Of a stretch of 64,000 bases of DNA, positions 35,712 to 46,835 are shown piece by piece; the stretch's first letter is position 1; each line of letters begins with the position of its first letter. The stretch spans positions 14,453,541-14,517,540 of the forward strand of contig CM048849.1 of the NCBI GenBank assembly GCA_026545225.1. The letters are read 5' to 3'. Under the pieces are notes generated by a model, which was given only the letters and a program-made list of their open reading frames with translations, was not told where the DNA came from and did not search any database. The position numbers and the translations under genes were made by a program. The stretch comes from Cornus controversa. Taxonomy: Eukaryota; Streptophyta; Magnoliopsida; Cornales; Cornaceae.

Positions 35712-38094
35712 AGCTCATCCAACATGGATTCTCCCTGATTTCTTCTTTTTAGCTTTCCTCTTACTAACATTGTGCTTCATTTGATTAGTAATGAGATCCT
35801 CAAGACCTTCCTGTGTAGCTTCACTCAAGGTATCTTCCATGCCATTAGCCTCTACTGCGGAACTAAAATATTTTCCATATCATTATCCTCTATTGCAAAA
35901 CGATAATTCTGATCTTCATCAAATCTACTTATTCCGAAAACTTGTAGTTTACATCTATTCGACACATACCCTAGCATAACTAATTCTCTGCAGTGATTCA
36001 GTGACTGTATCAGCATATAAGGGCCTCCCAGTGGCACTAAGAATATGCAACTCAGGCTAAATGCAGGTTTGTTTAATATAACCCACAAATATAGTTGACG
36101 TGCTGATATCTATGATATCTTCTTTCAACAATGAGACAAATTGTTAGTTACTGCTGCTGAGGAGGAGAAGAGGGGGGTGACAGATATGTGGTGAATGCCA
36201 AGCTTTCTGGTGATATTTGGACTAATGAAACAAAAATTCTGAGTAGTTGCTGCCTAGGAGGAGTGCAGCATGTTCTATGCTTATTCTTCGAAGTTCTTAC
36301 TAGGTCCTAGGTTTAATATTCTTATTTGTTTGAGTTCTGTCATGAGAATTTTGTCATTAAGGCTAAAGACCCCCAAATGGCGAAGGGAAACATACTTGAT
36401 TATCGCCTCTGTTTGCATCACTTCTGTTAGCTTTGTGAGTGATTTGGGTTTGTTTATTGGGGTCCTTATTGTTAATAAAATTGCTCCCAACGGGCCATTT
36501 CTGTTTCTCAGCCCAAGTCCATCTCCTCTTGGGTTGGGTCTTGTTTCTACCTCGGGCTTGCCCCACTTTCAATGAATTATCAAGTTCCTCAATAGGCGTC
36601 ATCAACTCCAAAGGCTTCTCCCGACTAGATTGTTATGTTTTCTTGTTGTAATAATATCTTCTACCATCTGACATATGCTCTTGCCAATTAGATGAAGACT
36701 GTTGAGTGGTATTAGGAACGCTTAAACCCTTGAAATTTACTTCTTTTCGAAAGCTTGGATGATTCTCCGTCTTTGACTTTGATCCTTCCTTCAAGACCCA
36801 TTTTGCTTCTCTGTTTTCTTCCACTTTAGTCCTTTCTTGAGTCTTCTATTTTGGGTACAATTCTATTTCTCTTGCCCACACCAAGCTGTCTAGATCGATG
36901 TTCGTGCTCCTTCCTTATCCTCTCCTTTTCGACTTCTGAACATACCTTTTTGCATTATTGGCTGATTTCATCCCGTCGCAGAGCTTCTCTATTTTGTTTC
37001 AAACCTGTTTTAGGGCCTTATCTCCTCTGTAAGAGCTTTCAGCCAACGCCTTGGGCTTTTGGCCCTTACTATCATGGATTGATATGTGGCCCATTTCTCC
37101 TCTTCTCATTTTCGAGCCCATGGCCTCATGTCTGTTTGGACCTATTTTAGCTGTAGGCCAGTCTCCTGTATAAACCGATTATTTGGCCTATAAGAAGTTG
37201 AAAATATCTCTCGCTTTTGTTTGAATCTCAGATTATCTGTATGGCTTCCATGTGCTCTTTGAGCTGTATTCCACCCAAATCAGTCGTTATGCTCTGCGTC
37301 GACACGTTTTTGGCGCCATACGTCCCCTCCACCACTCGCCTCACGCACGTGGGTTCCCAATCGTCCTTGTCCTCTTGCTCTACCTCCTTTCTATGCCACA
37401 GGCTTGCACTTCACTTTTTTGATGGCTTGACTATGTCGTTGCCACCACTCATCCTCCGTGATAAGCCGGCTAACATCTCTCCCTACCAACGATTCATGCC
37501 TTGGAACCAACTTTGGTGCGATCTATTCTGAAATGGTTACTCTGTAGGCCACCCGATCATCTTCAACCAAAATAAACTTCGGGACGATACCACCATCTTC
37601 AACTGTGACTACAATCTTTTCCGCATCAACCATTTTGTTCACCTCAACGCTTCGAAAGCCTCCACAGAGATCTCTAACACTAACAAAGAGCTTGTCGCAC
37701 CAGAGATGTAATGGTAATCCATAAATTAAGATTCTTCTTTCTCTTTTCTTTTTCAATAATCTAGCACAGCCCACCCTAAAATACCACATATCAAGCAGCA
37801 GCCGAGCTTCCCCCCACTGTCTCTTTCCCTCTTTCAGAACTCTCTTGGCCTCCTTCTTCGACGGAAACCTAAAGAGCAAAAGGGAATCCACGCTGTTACG
37901 CAATTTCAAGGATTTCTGAGCCCATTCTTCAATCCTTTCTAAGCTTCCCATTCTCTGTCAAATCTCCCAACCAAACAAGTATGAACCATTTCCCTCCTCT
38001 TGGTACTCCTGTCAGCCACTCGAAAAATATGGTCTTTGTCTATTGCCACTCCTTCCACTTCGCCGGAGATGGAGAGACTAGGAAGCCTCGCCAT
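35712..38094 (-). pseudogene. LINE ORF1 (DUF4283-type), broken
   Basis: The start ATG at 38094-38092 gives MARLPSLSISGEVEGVAIDK. A frameshift near 37960 leads into the clean stretch 37951-37523 with FPSKKEAKRVLKEGKRQWGE, LLLDMWYFRVGCARLL, ERRILIYGLPLHLWCDKLF and FILVEDDRVAYRVTISE. This is the RNA-binding domain of plant L1 ORF1, the same family as the fragment at 19686. The C-terminal part is scattered over frames 37531-37217, 36824-36363 and 36088-35712, ending in a basic region before ORF2. There are many stops; not functional. Confidence 0.82.
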
Positions 38095-38187
38095 GTCCAA
38101 AAAAGATCGCCTCTACTGAGACATGTAGAAAATGGCTGACATGACTTTAGTGACTCTAGTGAGACATGTAGCCGTGCCTTGGTGCTA

Positions 38188-38261
38188 GAAGCTAGTCTAT
38201 CCTTTGTGTCGGTGTCGGTGTCGGTGTCAGGTACTTAGAGGGGGCTGAAGCTAGTCTATCC
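38188..38261. repeat. 15-bp direct repeat around a GTGTCG microsatellite
   Basis: GAAGCTAGTCTATCC occurs at 38188-38202 and again at 38247-38261. Between them are four diverging copies of GTGTCG followed by GGTACTTAGAGGGGG. It sits exactly between two LINE fragments. Confidence 0.8.
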
Positions 38262-39850
38262 ATTTTTTCTTTTTACCTTCTTCTTCTACCAATCCTCGAA
38301 CTCCTGACCTAAGGGTTGACCAAACAGGCCAACTCCTAAGTCTATTTGTCATCACCTTTGTAATAACCTTATATAAAGTACTGAAAAGGGAGACAAGCCT
38401 ATAGTCAGTAGCACTTAAACCATGATCTTTTCTAGGGATCAAGGTAATAAAAGTAGTATTTAAACCTTGTGAGAGTTTAGAAGTAGAGAAAAAATGCTGC
38501 ACAGCCTTCACTAAATCACTGCCAACCACATGCCAAAACTTATGGAAAAATATGGGAGGATAACCATTAGCACTAGGAGCTTTACCGAGGTTTAAGGCCA
38601 CAATCACCTCTTTAATCTCAGAAGCATCTACTACCATTTCAAGCATACCTTTATCAAAATCAGAGATGACATTCCTAGGAGGAAGAAGCTCAGAAATAGC
38701 AGGAGAAGGTTCATTATAAAGACCATAGTAGTATTGAACTAACCAGTCTCTAATAGTATCATGGTCTTCAGTATAGGAGCCATCCATATTCTGATGAGAA
38801 GTAACAGAATTCCTATTTCTTCTTTGCCTGACCGTATGATGAAAGAAAGTGGTGCATCTGTCATTCTTTCTTAGCCAAGTCAATCTAGACTTTTGAGCCA
38901 AAACCATCTCTTCAAGACTCAACAGATTTTCTCGATTAGAAACAGCAGCCTTCCGGCCCTTCTCTGCCTGTAATAAGGATTCATTAGGAGGATCAGCCAG
39001 AATATGAGCTTGGATGGAGCTTAAAGCCTTTCTAACATCCCCAATTTGCTTGCTAACAATACTTGTGTCCCTATTCCTATTCTTAATCCCATCCGTAAGA
39101 ATCCTCAACTTCTTCATCAATTGATGTATAGGACTACCAATGATTTTTGAGTTCCAAGTATTAACAACCAATCGTTCCACCTCAGGCATGGAACAGAAAA
39201 TCTTAAGAAATCTAAAAGGCTTTGGACCTTGTGAGCAAGAGGACCACTTCACCACTAAACCATAGTGATCTGAAAGAGAAGCTGCAGAGAGAGTAATTAG
39301 AATCAGTAAAATTCAGCAACCAATCTGAATTGACCAAAGCTCTATCAAAATTCTTCTTCAAGTGAATTGTTTATTTGACCAAGACCAGGAGCCATTATCA
39401 ACAGGAATATCATCCAGTCACACTGCATTCAGAACTCCAATGAACTCACCAAGGAGAGATTGGGGAATTCTAAGGCCACCAACTTTCTCATGATTAAATC
39501 TTACAATATTCCAATCACTCGGAACTAGCCAAGGGGCATCAATAGCAACAGCATTGTTAAGTAAACTTTGCCAAAGCAATCTCCTTTCAGCCACTCTGTT
39601 AGCAACATAAATTGCTGGAAAAAAAATACCTGGCCAGTAAAAATCAACCTGGACTTCAGAAGCATGTGAATGGATAATATCAACAGAAAAAATAGAGGGG
39701 TTCCAACACACCCAAATTTTGTAAATAGATCTAAATTCATAACTAGCCTTCCAACACCATGAGGAATTTATTCTCTTTGAAAGTTTAGGGAACTTAACTT
39801 CCCTAACTCTATTTTCAACAAGAATAGCAAGAGAACAATGTTTAGAGGAA
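38262..39850 (-). pseudogene. LINE ORF2 fragment: endonuclease to mid-RT
   Basis: The endonuclease part (39711-39250) reads WLVPSDWNIVRFNHEKVGG (active-site GDFN changed to SDWN), NGSWSWSN and SDHYGLVVKW. The long open stretch 39255-38251 carries SRLTWLRKNDRCTTFFHHTV, IKEVIVALNLGKAPSANGYP (usual GPDGF changed), FWHVVGSDLVKAVQHFF and TTFITLIPRKDHG, then DYRLVSLFSTLYKVITKVMT. It stops before the RT catalytic core, and the last ~25 codons of that frame are unrelated. It has several stops in the endonuclease half. It is a different LINE subfamily from the 46-63 kb copies. Confidence 0.88.
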
Positions 39851-40010
39851 ATTCAATTCTCGACTTTCTTTTGCATTAGAGGTCTATTTTATAAATACCA
39901 CGTTTATTTTTGACCTTTTTTTAATTATTATGTATTTTTATTTTATTTACTAAAAAATGATTATAAATAGAATTACGTATGTTATAAATATAATTTACAT
40001 GTGTGGGGAC
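39851..40010. other. AT-rich spacer
   Basis: Nothing recognisable between the LINE 5' side and the LTR-like repeat. Confidence 0.5.
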
Positions 40011-41475
40011 TAGTTATGAGGTCCAGGGAAGTGTTGAGCCATTTGGCTCATTTTGAGATTTTGGGATGGAGTGGGCGCAGGTCGGGTGGGCCCAGGGGGC
40101 CGAAATTTTTTTGAAAAAGTTTATTTTTAGTTTTGGACCATTTAAAATGTTTTAAGAGAGATGGAACAAATTTTGGAACCATAAATTCTTCTAGAATCGA
40201 AAATGGAGTTCACGAGGTATGTTAAGTGACTTAGGGGCTGATATTTTTTTTGTAGAATTAGGCTCCGAAACAGCCGGTTCACTCTCTTCTCTCTCTCCTC
40301 TTCTTATTTCGTAGATTTGGAGGCATTGGAGTGTGATTCGGAAGGTGCTGAAGGAGGACAGATTGTTTTACGTGTTGAGAGCTTCGATATAATTGGTTCA
40401 AAGTTGATATTGGATGATTTCCATCCGGGACATATTTGAGGTTTTGTTTGGAAACTTTTCCAAATTGAGGTAGGGATGTCTAACTCACGTTTTCCGGGGT
40501 TTGTGTGAGTATGTTGGATGTCTAGGACATCCAGCAAGAGTTTTATGTGTTTAAAATGTATTTTTTAATGTAAAACATGTATGTATGTGATCTTAGCATG
40601 ACATTATGTGATATACATATTGATTCCATGATTACGTGCCTTATGTGAATGGTATATGTGCATAATATGTGAGAAATTGGAGCTTTAGGCTCGTTTGGTG
40701 AAATTACATGAAAATGAGGCTAGGTGTTTGGTTTAATGTTTCAATAAGAATGTTGAAGCCTGCCATATGATTATTACACTATTTTAAAGTTTTTATATGC
40801 ATGTTTGGCATGAGAGAATGTGGATATGAGCATGTGTTGTTTTAAAGTTGTTATATGCATGTTTGGCATGAGAGAATGCGGATATATGGCATGATTATGA
40901 AATTTTCATGCACTACACACGCATAGCATGAGAATGTATGTAGAAAGGTTGTGAATAACTGGACGGGTCTTGAAATTGGAGTTCGGGTGTTTCATCGGAC
41001 GTGACCTGTGATTGGAGTTCGAGGGGTTAATGAAAGGTTGTGAAAGATCGGATGGACCGACATCGGAGTCTGAATGTTAGGTTGTGTGGGTGACACGTGA
41101 GAAGTGCATGACATGATGCATACATTCATGGCATGGTTGTTCAATATGTGAAATCATGCATGAATTGCCATTCTTTTGCATGATTCCTATTTCCTTGGGT
41201 GGTATTCATGGGATTACAGGAAATGTGTTTTAGTGCGTTTCTACTGAGCACGCAGGAGCTCATCCCTTATGTCAACATTTCGAGTACTGGGAAGGAAGTG
41301 GCGGATTCTCACCAACCTTGAGTTGGATTTGGAGCTTAGATGAATTTTTGATAGCTTTTGTGAATGCATGTCCGAAATGTGAACTTGATGCATTAGTTTA
41401 TGTGTGTAATGATGTTACACTTGGAGAAATGATGTATTATTATGCTTATGTATTAGACTTGTACTTTTGAGTAAT
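40011..41475 (+). mobile_element. long non-coding LTR-like repeat (copy E, truncated)
   Basis: It starts TGTGGGGACTAGTTATGAGG and aligns in order with the minus strand of 32789-30900 (AAAGTTTATTTTTAGTTTTG, GAGGTAGGGATGTCTAACTC, GTGGTATTCATGGGATTACA, TTTCTACTGAGCACGCAGGA). A 58-bp unit is duplicated at 40783-40898. It is cut at about 41475 where copy C of the dispersed repeat begins, so the TATA-bearing part seen in copy D is missing. Confidence 0.65.
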
Positions 41476-42240
41476 GAATGCATGTATAAGAGTTATTTTG
41501 GAACATGGACAATGGTAACATTATTAAATATATAAATTAATCAAAGAGAAATATAACTTTTCTTTTAGATAGCTCATACAAGTGATTTTTAGTCACCGCG
41601 TGTATGTTGCAGCGGTGATAAAAAGTTAAAATAGATTTTTAGTCACCGCGTCTAAGTCATTTTAAATAAAATGATCACAAGTTTTACTTTGGGGTGGACG
41701 TGTTTGTTTGTTTTTTTGTAATGAAGATAGTACTAAGCACATCCACAAATCTATGCATTTATCTCCAAGTCCTCTTTAAAAATAATTATAAATCTTCAAA
41801 GAGAAGCTTTGATGATACATAAAATGTGAAAGAAAATGTGAAAGAGTGTTTATATAAGGAATGTGGTGTTGTCTTGTAAATAAAGTGAGAGAGAGAATGA
41901 TAAATATGATATTAGAATAATATTTTGTGTGTTTTGGAAAAAAAAATTTCCTAAGGGGAATAAGAGAGTGAAGTGCATTTGGAGGAATGTGAAATGTGAA
42001 ATATAATTTTTTTTTTTAAAGTATCATCAAATATACAATTAATTTTACCAAAAAAAACAAAGAAACTGCAGTAAACAATTGAGGACCACGCTACAAAATG
42101 CCAGATTAAATCACAGCCATTAAACCACCACTCTCAAATTAAAACTATCGTTAGAATACTCTCTACAATCCCTTACTAAAAAAAAATCCCTCTCTCTCTC
42201 CCTTCGTCTCTCTCTTTGCAAGCCCAGTCTTCGTCCAATT
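41476..42240 (-). repeat. dispersed ~1 kb repeat, copy C (inverted)
   Basis: The reverse complement matches copy A from GACGAAGACTGGGCTTGCAA through the GA microsatellite and GTTTTAATTTGAGAGTGGTG to TTACCATTGTCCATGTTCC. It retains the ~58-bp piece (about 41590-41650) with both copies of the AGTCACCGCGT motif. The end corresponding to the last ~300 bp of copies A and B is absent. Confidence 0.75.
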
Positions 42241-42419
42241 TGTATACCAAGGACTAAATTAGAATTAATGCCTAATCTGACCCGATTCATGGTCAGCCCT
42301 TATTAAAGACATAAGATTGCTTTTAACTCCAAAGCCAATTCATATGCCATTTACCTCCCAAGATTGTTTAGCAAGCATGGTCATGTTAAATAATTTATTT
42401 TATAAGTAGTGTGTGTGTA

Positions 42420-42456
<37 letters not shown>

Positions 42457-42835
42457 TGATTGCTTTCCTATCCATATAGATACATTATTGGATTGGATGA
42501 ATATAAAATCGTGGCTCAATCGAATGTCTCTCAAATTTGGTTTATGGGAATGCAATATCCTACCCCGTTCTAGAAAATGTCCCTTTCATATTGGTTTTCA
42601 TTTGGATTTTTTTTTTTTAACAATTTGGATGTGTTAAAGTAGTACTTCATACATGACACATAAATTTTCAAATATTATCCTACCAATGTCCATTGATGCC
42701 CCCACATTAACTCAACAAACTTGAACCACGTGTACAGGAATACCATAAATCCAACACATTTACTGCCAAATTTTGTATTTGAATCTCTCATGATAAGTGT
42801 TCAATACTATGTATTTGAACCCTTTTTATTGCATA
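42241..42835. other. spacer with (TG)n(TA)n microsatellite
   Basis: A TG run then a TA run occupies 42408-42456. The short open frame at 42413-42637 arises from it. No gene is recognised. Confidence 0.7.
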
Positions 42836-44157
42836 TGTTAGTCCCGTTATTACGTTTACCGAGATATATTTACGGTATTTTTGTATTTTTGATGTATTGC
42901 TGGTTTTGTAGTAAAAGGAGCAAGGTTTGAGGCCATTTGCAGCTGAAAAGCAAAGTTCAGAATTAAAGCTAAGGCATCTCGATCAATCGAGATCTCGATT
43001 GATCGAGACTTGAATTTTGATTGATCGAAATCTCAAAATTTTGATTGATCGAGATTCTGCAGACCCACTTGCCCACTTGCTCACCTGCTCTTCCCACTTG
43101 CAACAAAATCCCTCTTTTTGCACGACTTGGAGGGATTGTCTGACTTGAACAAGACACATGGAGATATTATAGCTCTAGTTGGTATATATATTGATATATA
43201 TATATATATGGTGGGCCCCAAGGTTGAAAAAGAAGCCATAAAGCACAAAAGAAGCCATTTTCTCTCATATAGAAGATACACACTTAGAGACTTTCGGGAG
43301 AGGAGAAGAGGGAGCTGAACCAGACCTTGAAGCTTCATTTTCTCCATCAATGGAAGAGTGCAAGGATGCCATGACCAACTAACTTCTCTACTAGGGTGTG
43401 GGTGAAACCCCTAGCTATGTAAACTCGTTCATTTTTGTAGCAATATTTGGGATTTGTATTTAAATGTTGATTATTTAGTCTAGTGACAATGTACACTTAT
43501 ACATTTCTTATATATATTCATTTGATGTTGATTTTAATCTTGTCTTAGAGTAGAATCTTTCATGTGAATGCACAACATATGCATCTTCCACAAGAAATGC
43601 AAATGATGGCTAAGTAATGGTACTTATATTGCATGTGTTGTTCTTGCTTGTATAAACCATGCCAAGATAAGGTAGTTTGGATGCATTTAGGTTCACTTAG
43701 AGAGTAGGGTAGTTAGTTAGGTTGAAGAACTATGCTTGTTGAAGATGGATTATGATAGGTTTGCACACACATTAATCTTTTGATATGTCATTGAGGTCAC
43801 AAGCCTAATGACATTGTTAGACATTTAATTTATAAATCCCAAGCTTGTTACACTTATGGACATGTGAATGGCTAGTGGTGGAAACTACCCCTAGTTCTCT
43901 CTCCCAACTTTTAACTCTTTAAATTTATTGTTTATACATTCATGCAATAGTTTTATAAACAAAAATCAAAACCTTGTTTTTAAAATTAAAGTGGAATTAA
44001 TCTTTCTTCAAGACAATTAACGACTAGTCCTCATGGGATCGATACCCTCTATATAGAACCGTATCTACAAAGATTCGTGCTCTTGCGAGTGGTTAAATTA
44101 TATTTTGAAAAAGGGCAAAAATAAGCTTACAATTATAATTCAAGTTTAGCCACATCA
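42836..44157 (+). mobile_element. 5' LTR of an Athila/Tat-type Ty3 element
   Basis: The right edge is firm: ...GTTTAGCCACATCA at 44144-44157 is followed by the primer site. Just inside it, CTTGCGAGTGGTTAAATT is usual at the 3' end of such LTRs. The left edge (TGTTAGTCCCGTTATTACG at 42836) is my best guess from the TG start. The LTR carries a 32-bp perfect palindrome at 42977-43008 and further TTGATTGATCGA copies to 43060. There is no 3' LTR in the window, because the element is truncated. Confidence 0.7.
42977..43008. repeat. 32-bp perfect palindrome in the LTR
   Basis: The two 16-bp arms (left arm TCTCGATCAATCGAGA) are exact reverse complements with no spacer. Diverged half-copies of the same motif follow to about 43060. 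Confidence 0.9.
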
Positions 44158-44163
44158 AAATTT

Positions 44164-44181
44164 TGGCGCCATTGCCAGGGA
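44164..44181 (+). promoter_or_regulatory. primer binding site, tRNA-Asp type
   Basis: TGGCGCCATTGCCAGGGA differs by two bases from TGGCGCCGTTGCCGGGGA, the sequence complementary to the 3' end of plant tRNA-Asp used by Athila and Tat elements. It lies 6 bp after the CA end of the LTR. Confidence 0.88.
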
Positions 44182-44424
44182 CTACGGTTTAATTGTCGCC
44201 GTTGAAAGATTAAATCTGGTTTAATTCTTAGGCTAGAAATTCTTTCATTCTTTTTTGTATATATCTTGTTTTTATCTCTCAAATTGCTTGATTTTAGGTA
44301 TACCACATAGCGGGCATCTTAAAGGATCCAAGTTGGAACCCTTTGTGAGTATGAAGTCTAAAATTGTACATTTGAGTAAATTTTTTATTATTTTGCATCT
44401 TGAGGTGTTGTTTACTATGAATGC

Positions 44425-46430
44425 ATGCTAGGTAGACGGTCATTGTCACTTCTTTTGCTTCCTTATAATATTGAACTTGAACGAACACTTAGACAACGTA
44501 GAGGAACCTCTAGGGACCCTATATTGCCTAGGACTGAACACATGGAACCAAATGAGAGACAACCTCCCGGACTACCTCCTTTTAACCATGAACAAAAACC
44601 TCCAACTCCTCCTCCTCAAGGAGAATTGCTTATGGACTTTTATCTTTAGACTACATTTGAAGTACCTTCGTGTATTCAATTTCCGGATGTAGTGGCAACT
44701 CAATTCGAAATAAAGTCCTCCACCATCAATCTTCTTAATAGCTTCCATGGTCTCCCAAATGAAGATCCATACCGGCATTTAGATTACTTCCTTTCTGTGT
44801 GTTCCACCATTCGGGTACCACACTTTATGGAGGATGATCTAAAGCTTCGCATGTTTCCATTCTCCCTAAAGGATAAAGCTAGAAGTTGGTTCAATCCCGT
44901 AGAACTTAACTCAATCCATTCTTGGGCGGAGATGCAAATTGAATTCTTAAAAAAATACTTCCCAATGGGAAAGACAAGTGATATTCGGCGAGCAATCACC
45001 GGATTCACCCAAATTGATCAAGAACAATTTCATGAGACGTGGGAGAGATTAAAAGATCTTCTTAAATCTTGTCCGCACCATGCTGTCCCAAAATGGCAGC
45101 TAGTGCAAAGTTTTTATGATGGGGTGAGTGAGCAACATAGGCAAATGATAGATTCTTCTTGTGAAGGTGGATACCTTTTGAAAAGCCCAGATGATGCATG
45201 GAAACTTTTTCAAACCCTAAGCAATAATTCAGCTCAACGCTCCTCCACTAGAAAAGGGAAATCCACCCAACCTTGTAGAGGAGTGTATGAGATTTCAAGG
45301 ATAGATGAGGTTGCCATGCAAGTAGAAGCCTTAACCCGAAAAATGGACCAAATCATGAAAAATGGGCTGCCTACTCCAAGCCAACCCGTTCAAAATCAGG
45401 AAAGGTGTTCGTTTTGCTATAGCACTTCACATTATGTGCGAGATTGTCCTATTGCCGGTCAATCTCCCGATTATGCTCAAGAGCAAGCGAATGCCTTGTA
45501 CTCTAAACAGATTAATAATCCATATTCAAATACCTACAATCCTGGTTACAAGAATCATCTGGCATTTTTATGGAAATCTCAAGAACCAAGTCCCTCTTTT
45601 CAAGGGCAAAATTCCTTTAATTCCCAATCTCAACAGCCTCAATATAGGCCAAATCCTCAACCTTATCATCAAAGATCCAACTACCAACAACCACCACCTC
45701 CTCTGAGAAGCCAAGGCTTTGAAAAAAGAGTGATAAGCAATCTTGAGGCTAATACTCGCTTGTTGCAAACCCACTCTAATCAATCTCAAAGCTTGAAGCT
45801 AATGCTCAATCTGTGGCTAGGTTAGAAGCTCAAATCGGGCAACTAGCTAATGCCTTGAATAGAAGAGAGGAAGGTAAGTTGCCAAGTCAACCGGTGGCAA
45901 ATCCTAAGGGTGTTCATGTGATTGATGATCCGTCATCTTCATCTTGTAATGCTCATCCGGAGCAAGTTCAATCAATCACCACCTTAAGGAGTGGTAAAAT
46001 CATAAATTCCAAGGTTGGGGAAGAAAAAAAAAATAGAATCCAATGAGCAATCCAAAAATTCAAAAGAATCCCAATCAAATCCAAATGTGTTTCCTTCAAA
46101 TCCAAATGTGAACAAAGTCCCACAAAATCCAAAAGGAAAGGCAAGTGAAGTTGTGTCACCATCTATTCCAAATCTTGACACCTCTTTTGAACCTCCGATT
46201 CCTTTTCCTTAAAGATTGAAGGAACCTTCTCACTTTGGGAAGCAAGGAGAAAAAATTCAAGACATGATGGAGATCTTCAAACAAGTAAAGATCAATCTCC
46301 CTCTCCTTGATGCTATTCGGCAAATTCCCTCCTATGCTAAATTCTTGAAGGACTTGTGCACTCAAAAGCGCAAATCTAGGAATAATGTTCCTAAGAACCC
46401 CTATAGAGCACACCTTAATCTGTGGGACTA
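44425..46430 (+). pseudogene. Athila/Tat-type gag and start of pol
   Basis: From ATG 44425 a frame runs through ERTLRQRRGTSRDPILPRTE, meets one TAG stop (44647-44649), and continues in frame: INLLNSFHGLPNEDPYRHLD, LKLRMFPFSLKDKARSWFN and EMQIEFLKKYFP are the retrotransposon gag core. A CCHC zinc knuckle CSFCYSTSHYVRDC follows (45409-45450). Near 45800 a frameshift moves the reading to ARLEAQIGQLANALNRREEG and TTLRSGKII (45813-46046). A second shift near 46025 and a TAA at 46210 precede LLDAIRQIPSYAKFLKDLCT, the stretch just upstream of the protease. The element then stops near 46430; protease, RT and integrase are absent. Gag is otherwise well preserved. Confidence 0.9.
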
Positions 46431-46835
46431 GCACAACGAAAAGCAATAAGCTACAAATATGACTCACAGTGATGCATTCCGGCAAAAAATAAATAATTAA
46501 ATAACTTTATCCAACCTTTTCTCCTATATTCACGCTTGAGTACTGAAACATCTACATTATAATAATGAAACAAACCCAATGCTGAATAGTGATATATACT
46601 ATTTAACGAGCGATCAACTTCATCTTCAAATATTATTTCAAAATCAGTCCCACTAGTCGAAGGCACTCCTGAGCTATGATTAGCTGATTGACCAGACCCC
46701 ACTATTTAACAAGCGAGCAACTTCATCTTCAAATATTATTTCAAAATCAGTCCCACTAGTCGAAGGCACTCCGGAGCTACGATCGGCTAATTGACCAGAC
46801 CCCATTTCAGAGGGATCACCATAGAAAAAGACGGG
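46431..46835 (-). repeat. 103-bp tandem duplication with coding-like minus frame
   Basis: Two copies of a 103-bp unit lie head to tail (46598-46700 and 46701-46803), about 95% identical. Minus-strand reading of each gives GSGQSANHSSGVPSTSGTDF and EIIFEDEV, a protein-like start that I do not recognise (possibly a transposase or zinc-finger N-terminus). The stretch separates the truncated gag from the LINE. Confidence 0.55.

Noticed and set aside
38209-38231. Link between the GTGTCG repeat and the SRPBCC exon's GACACCGACACC stretch at 19527
   Set aside because: Only the simple repeat is shared; flanking bases differ, so homology is not supported.
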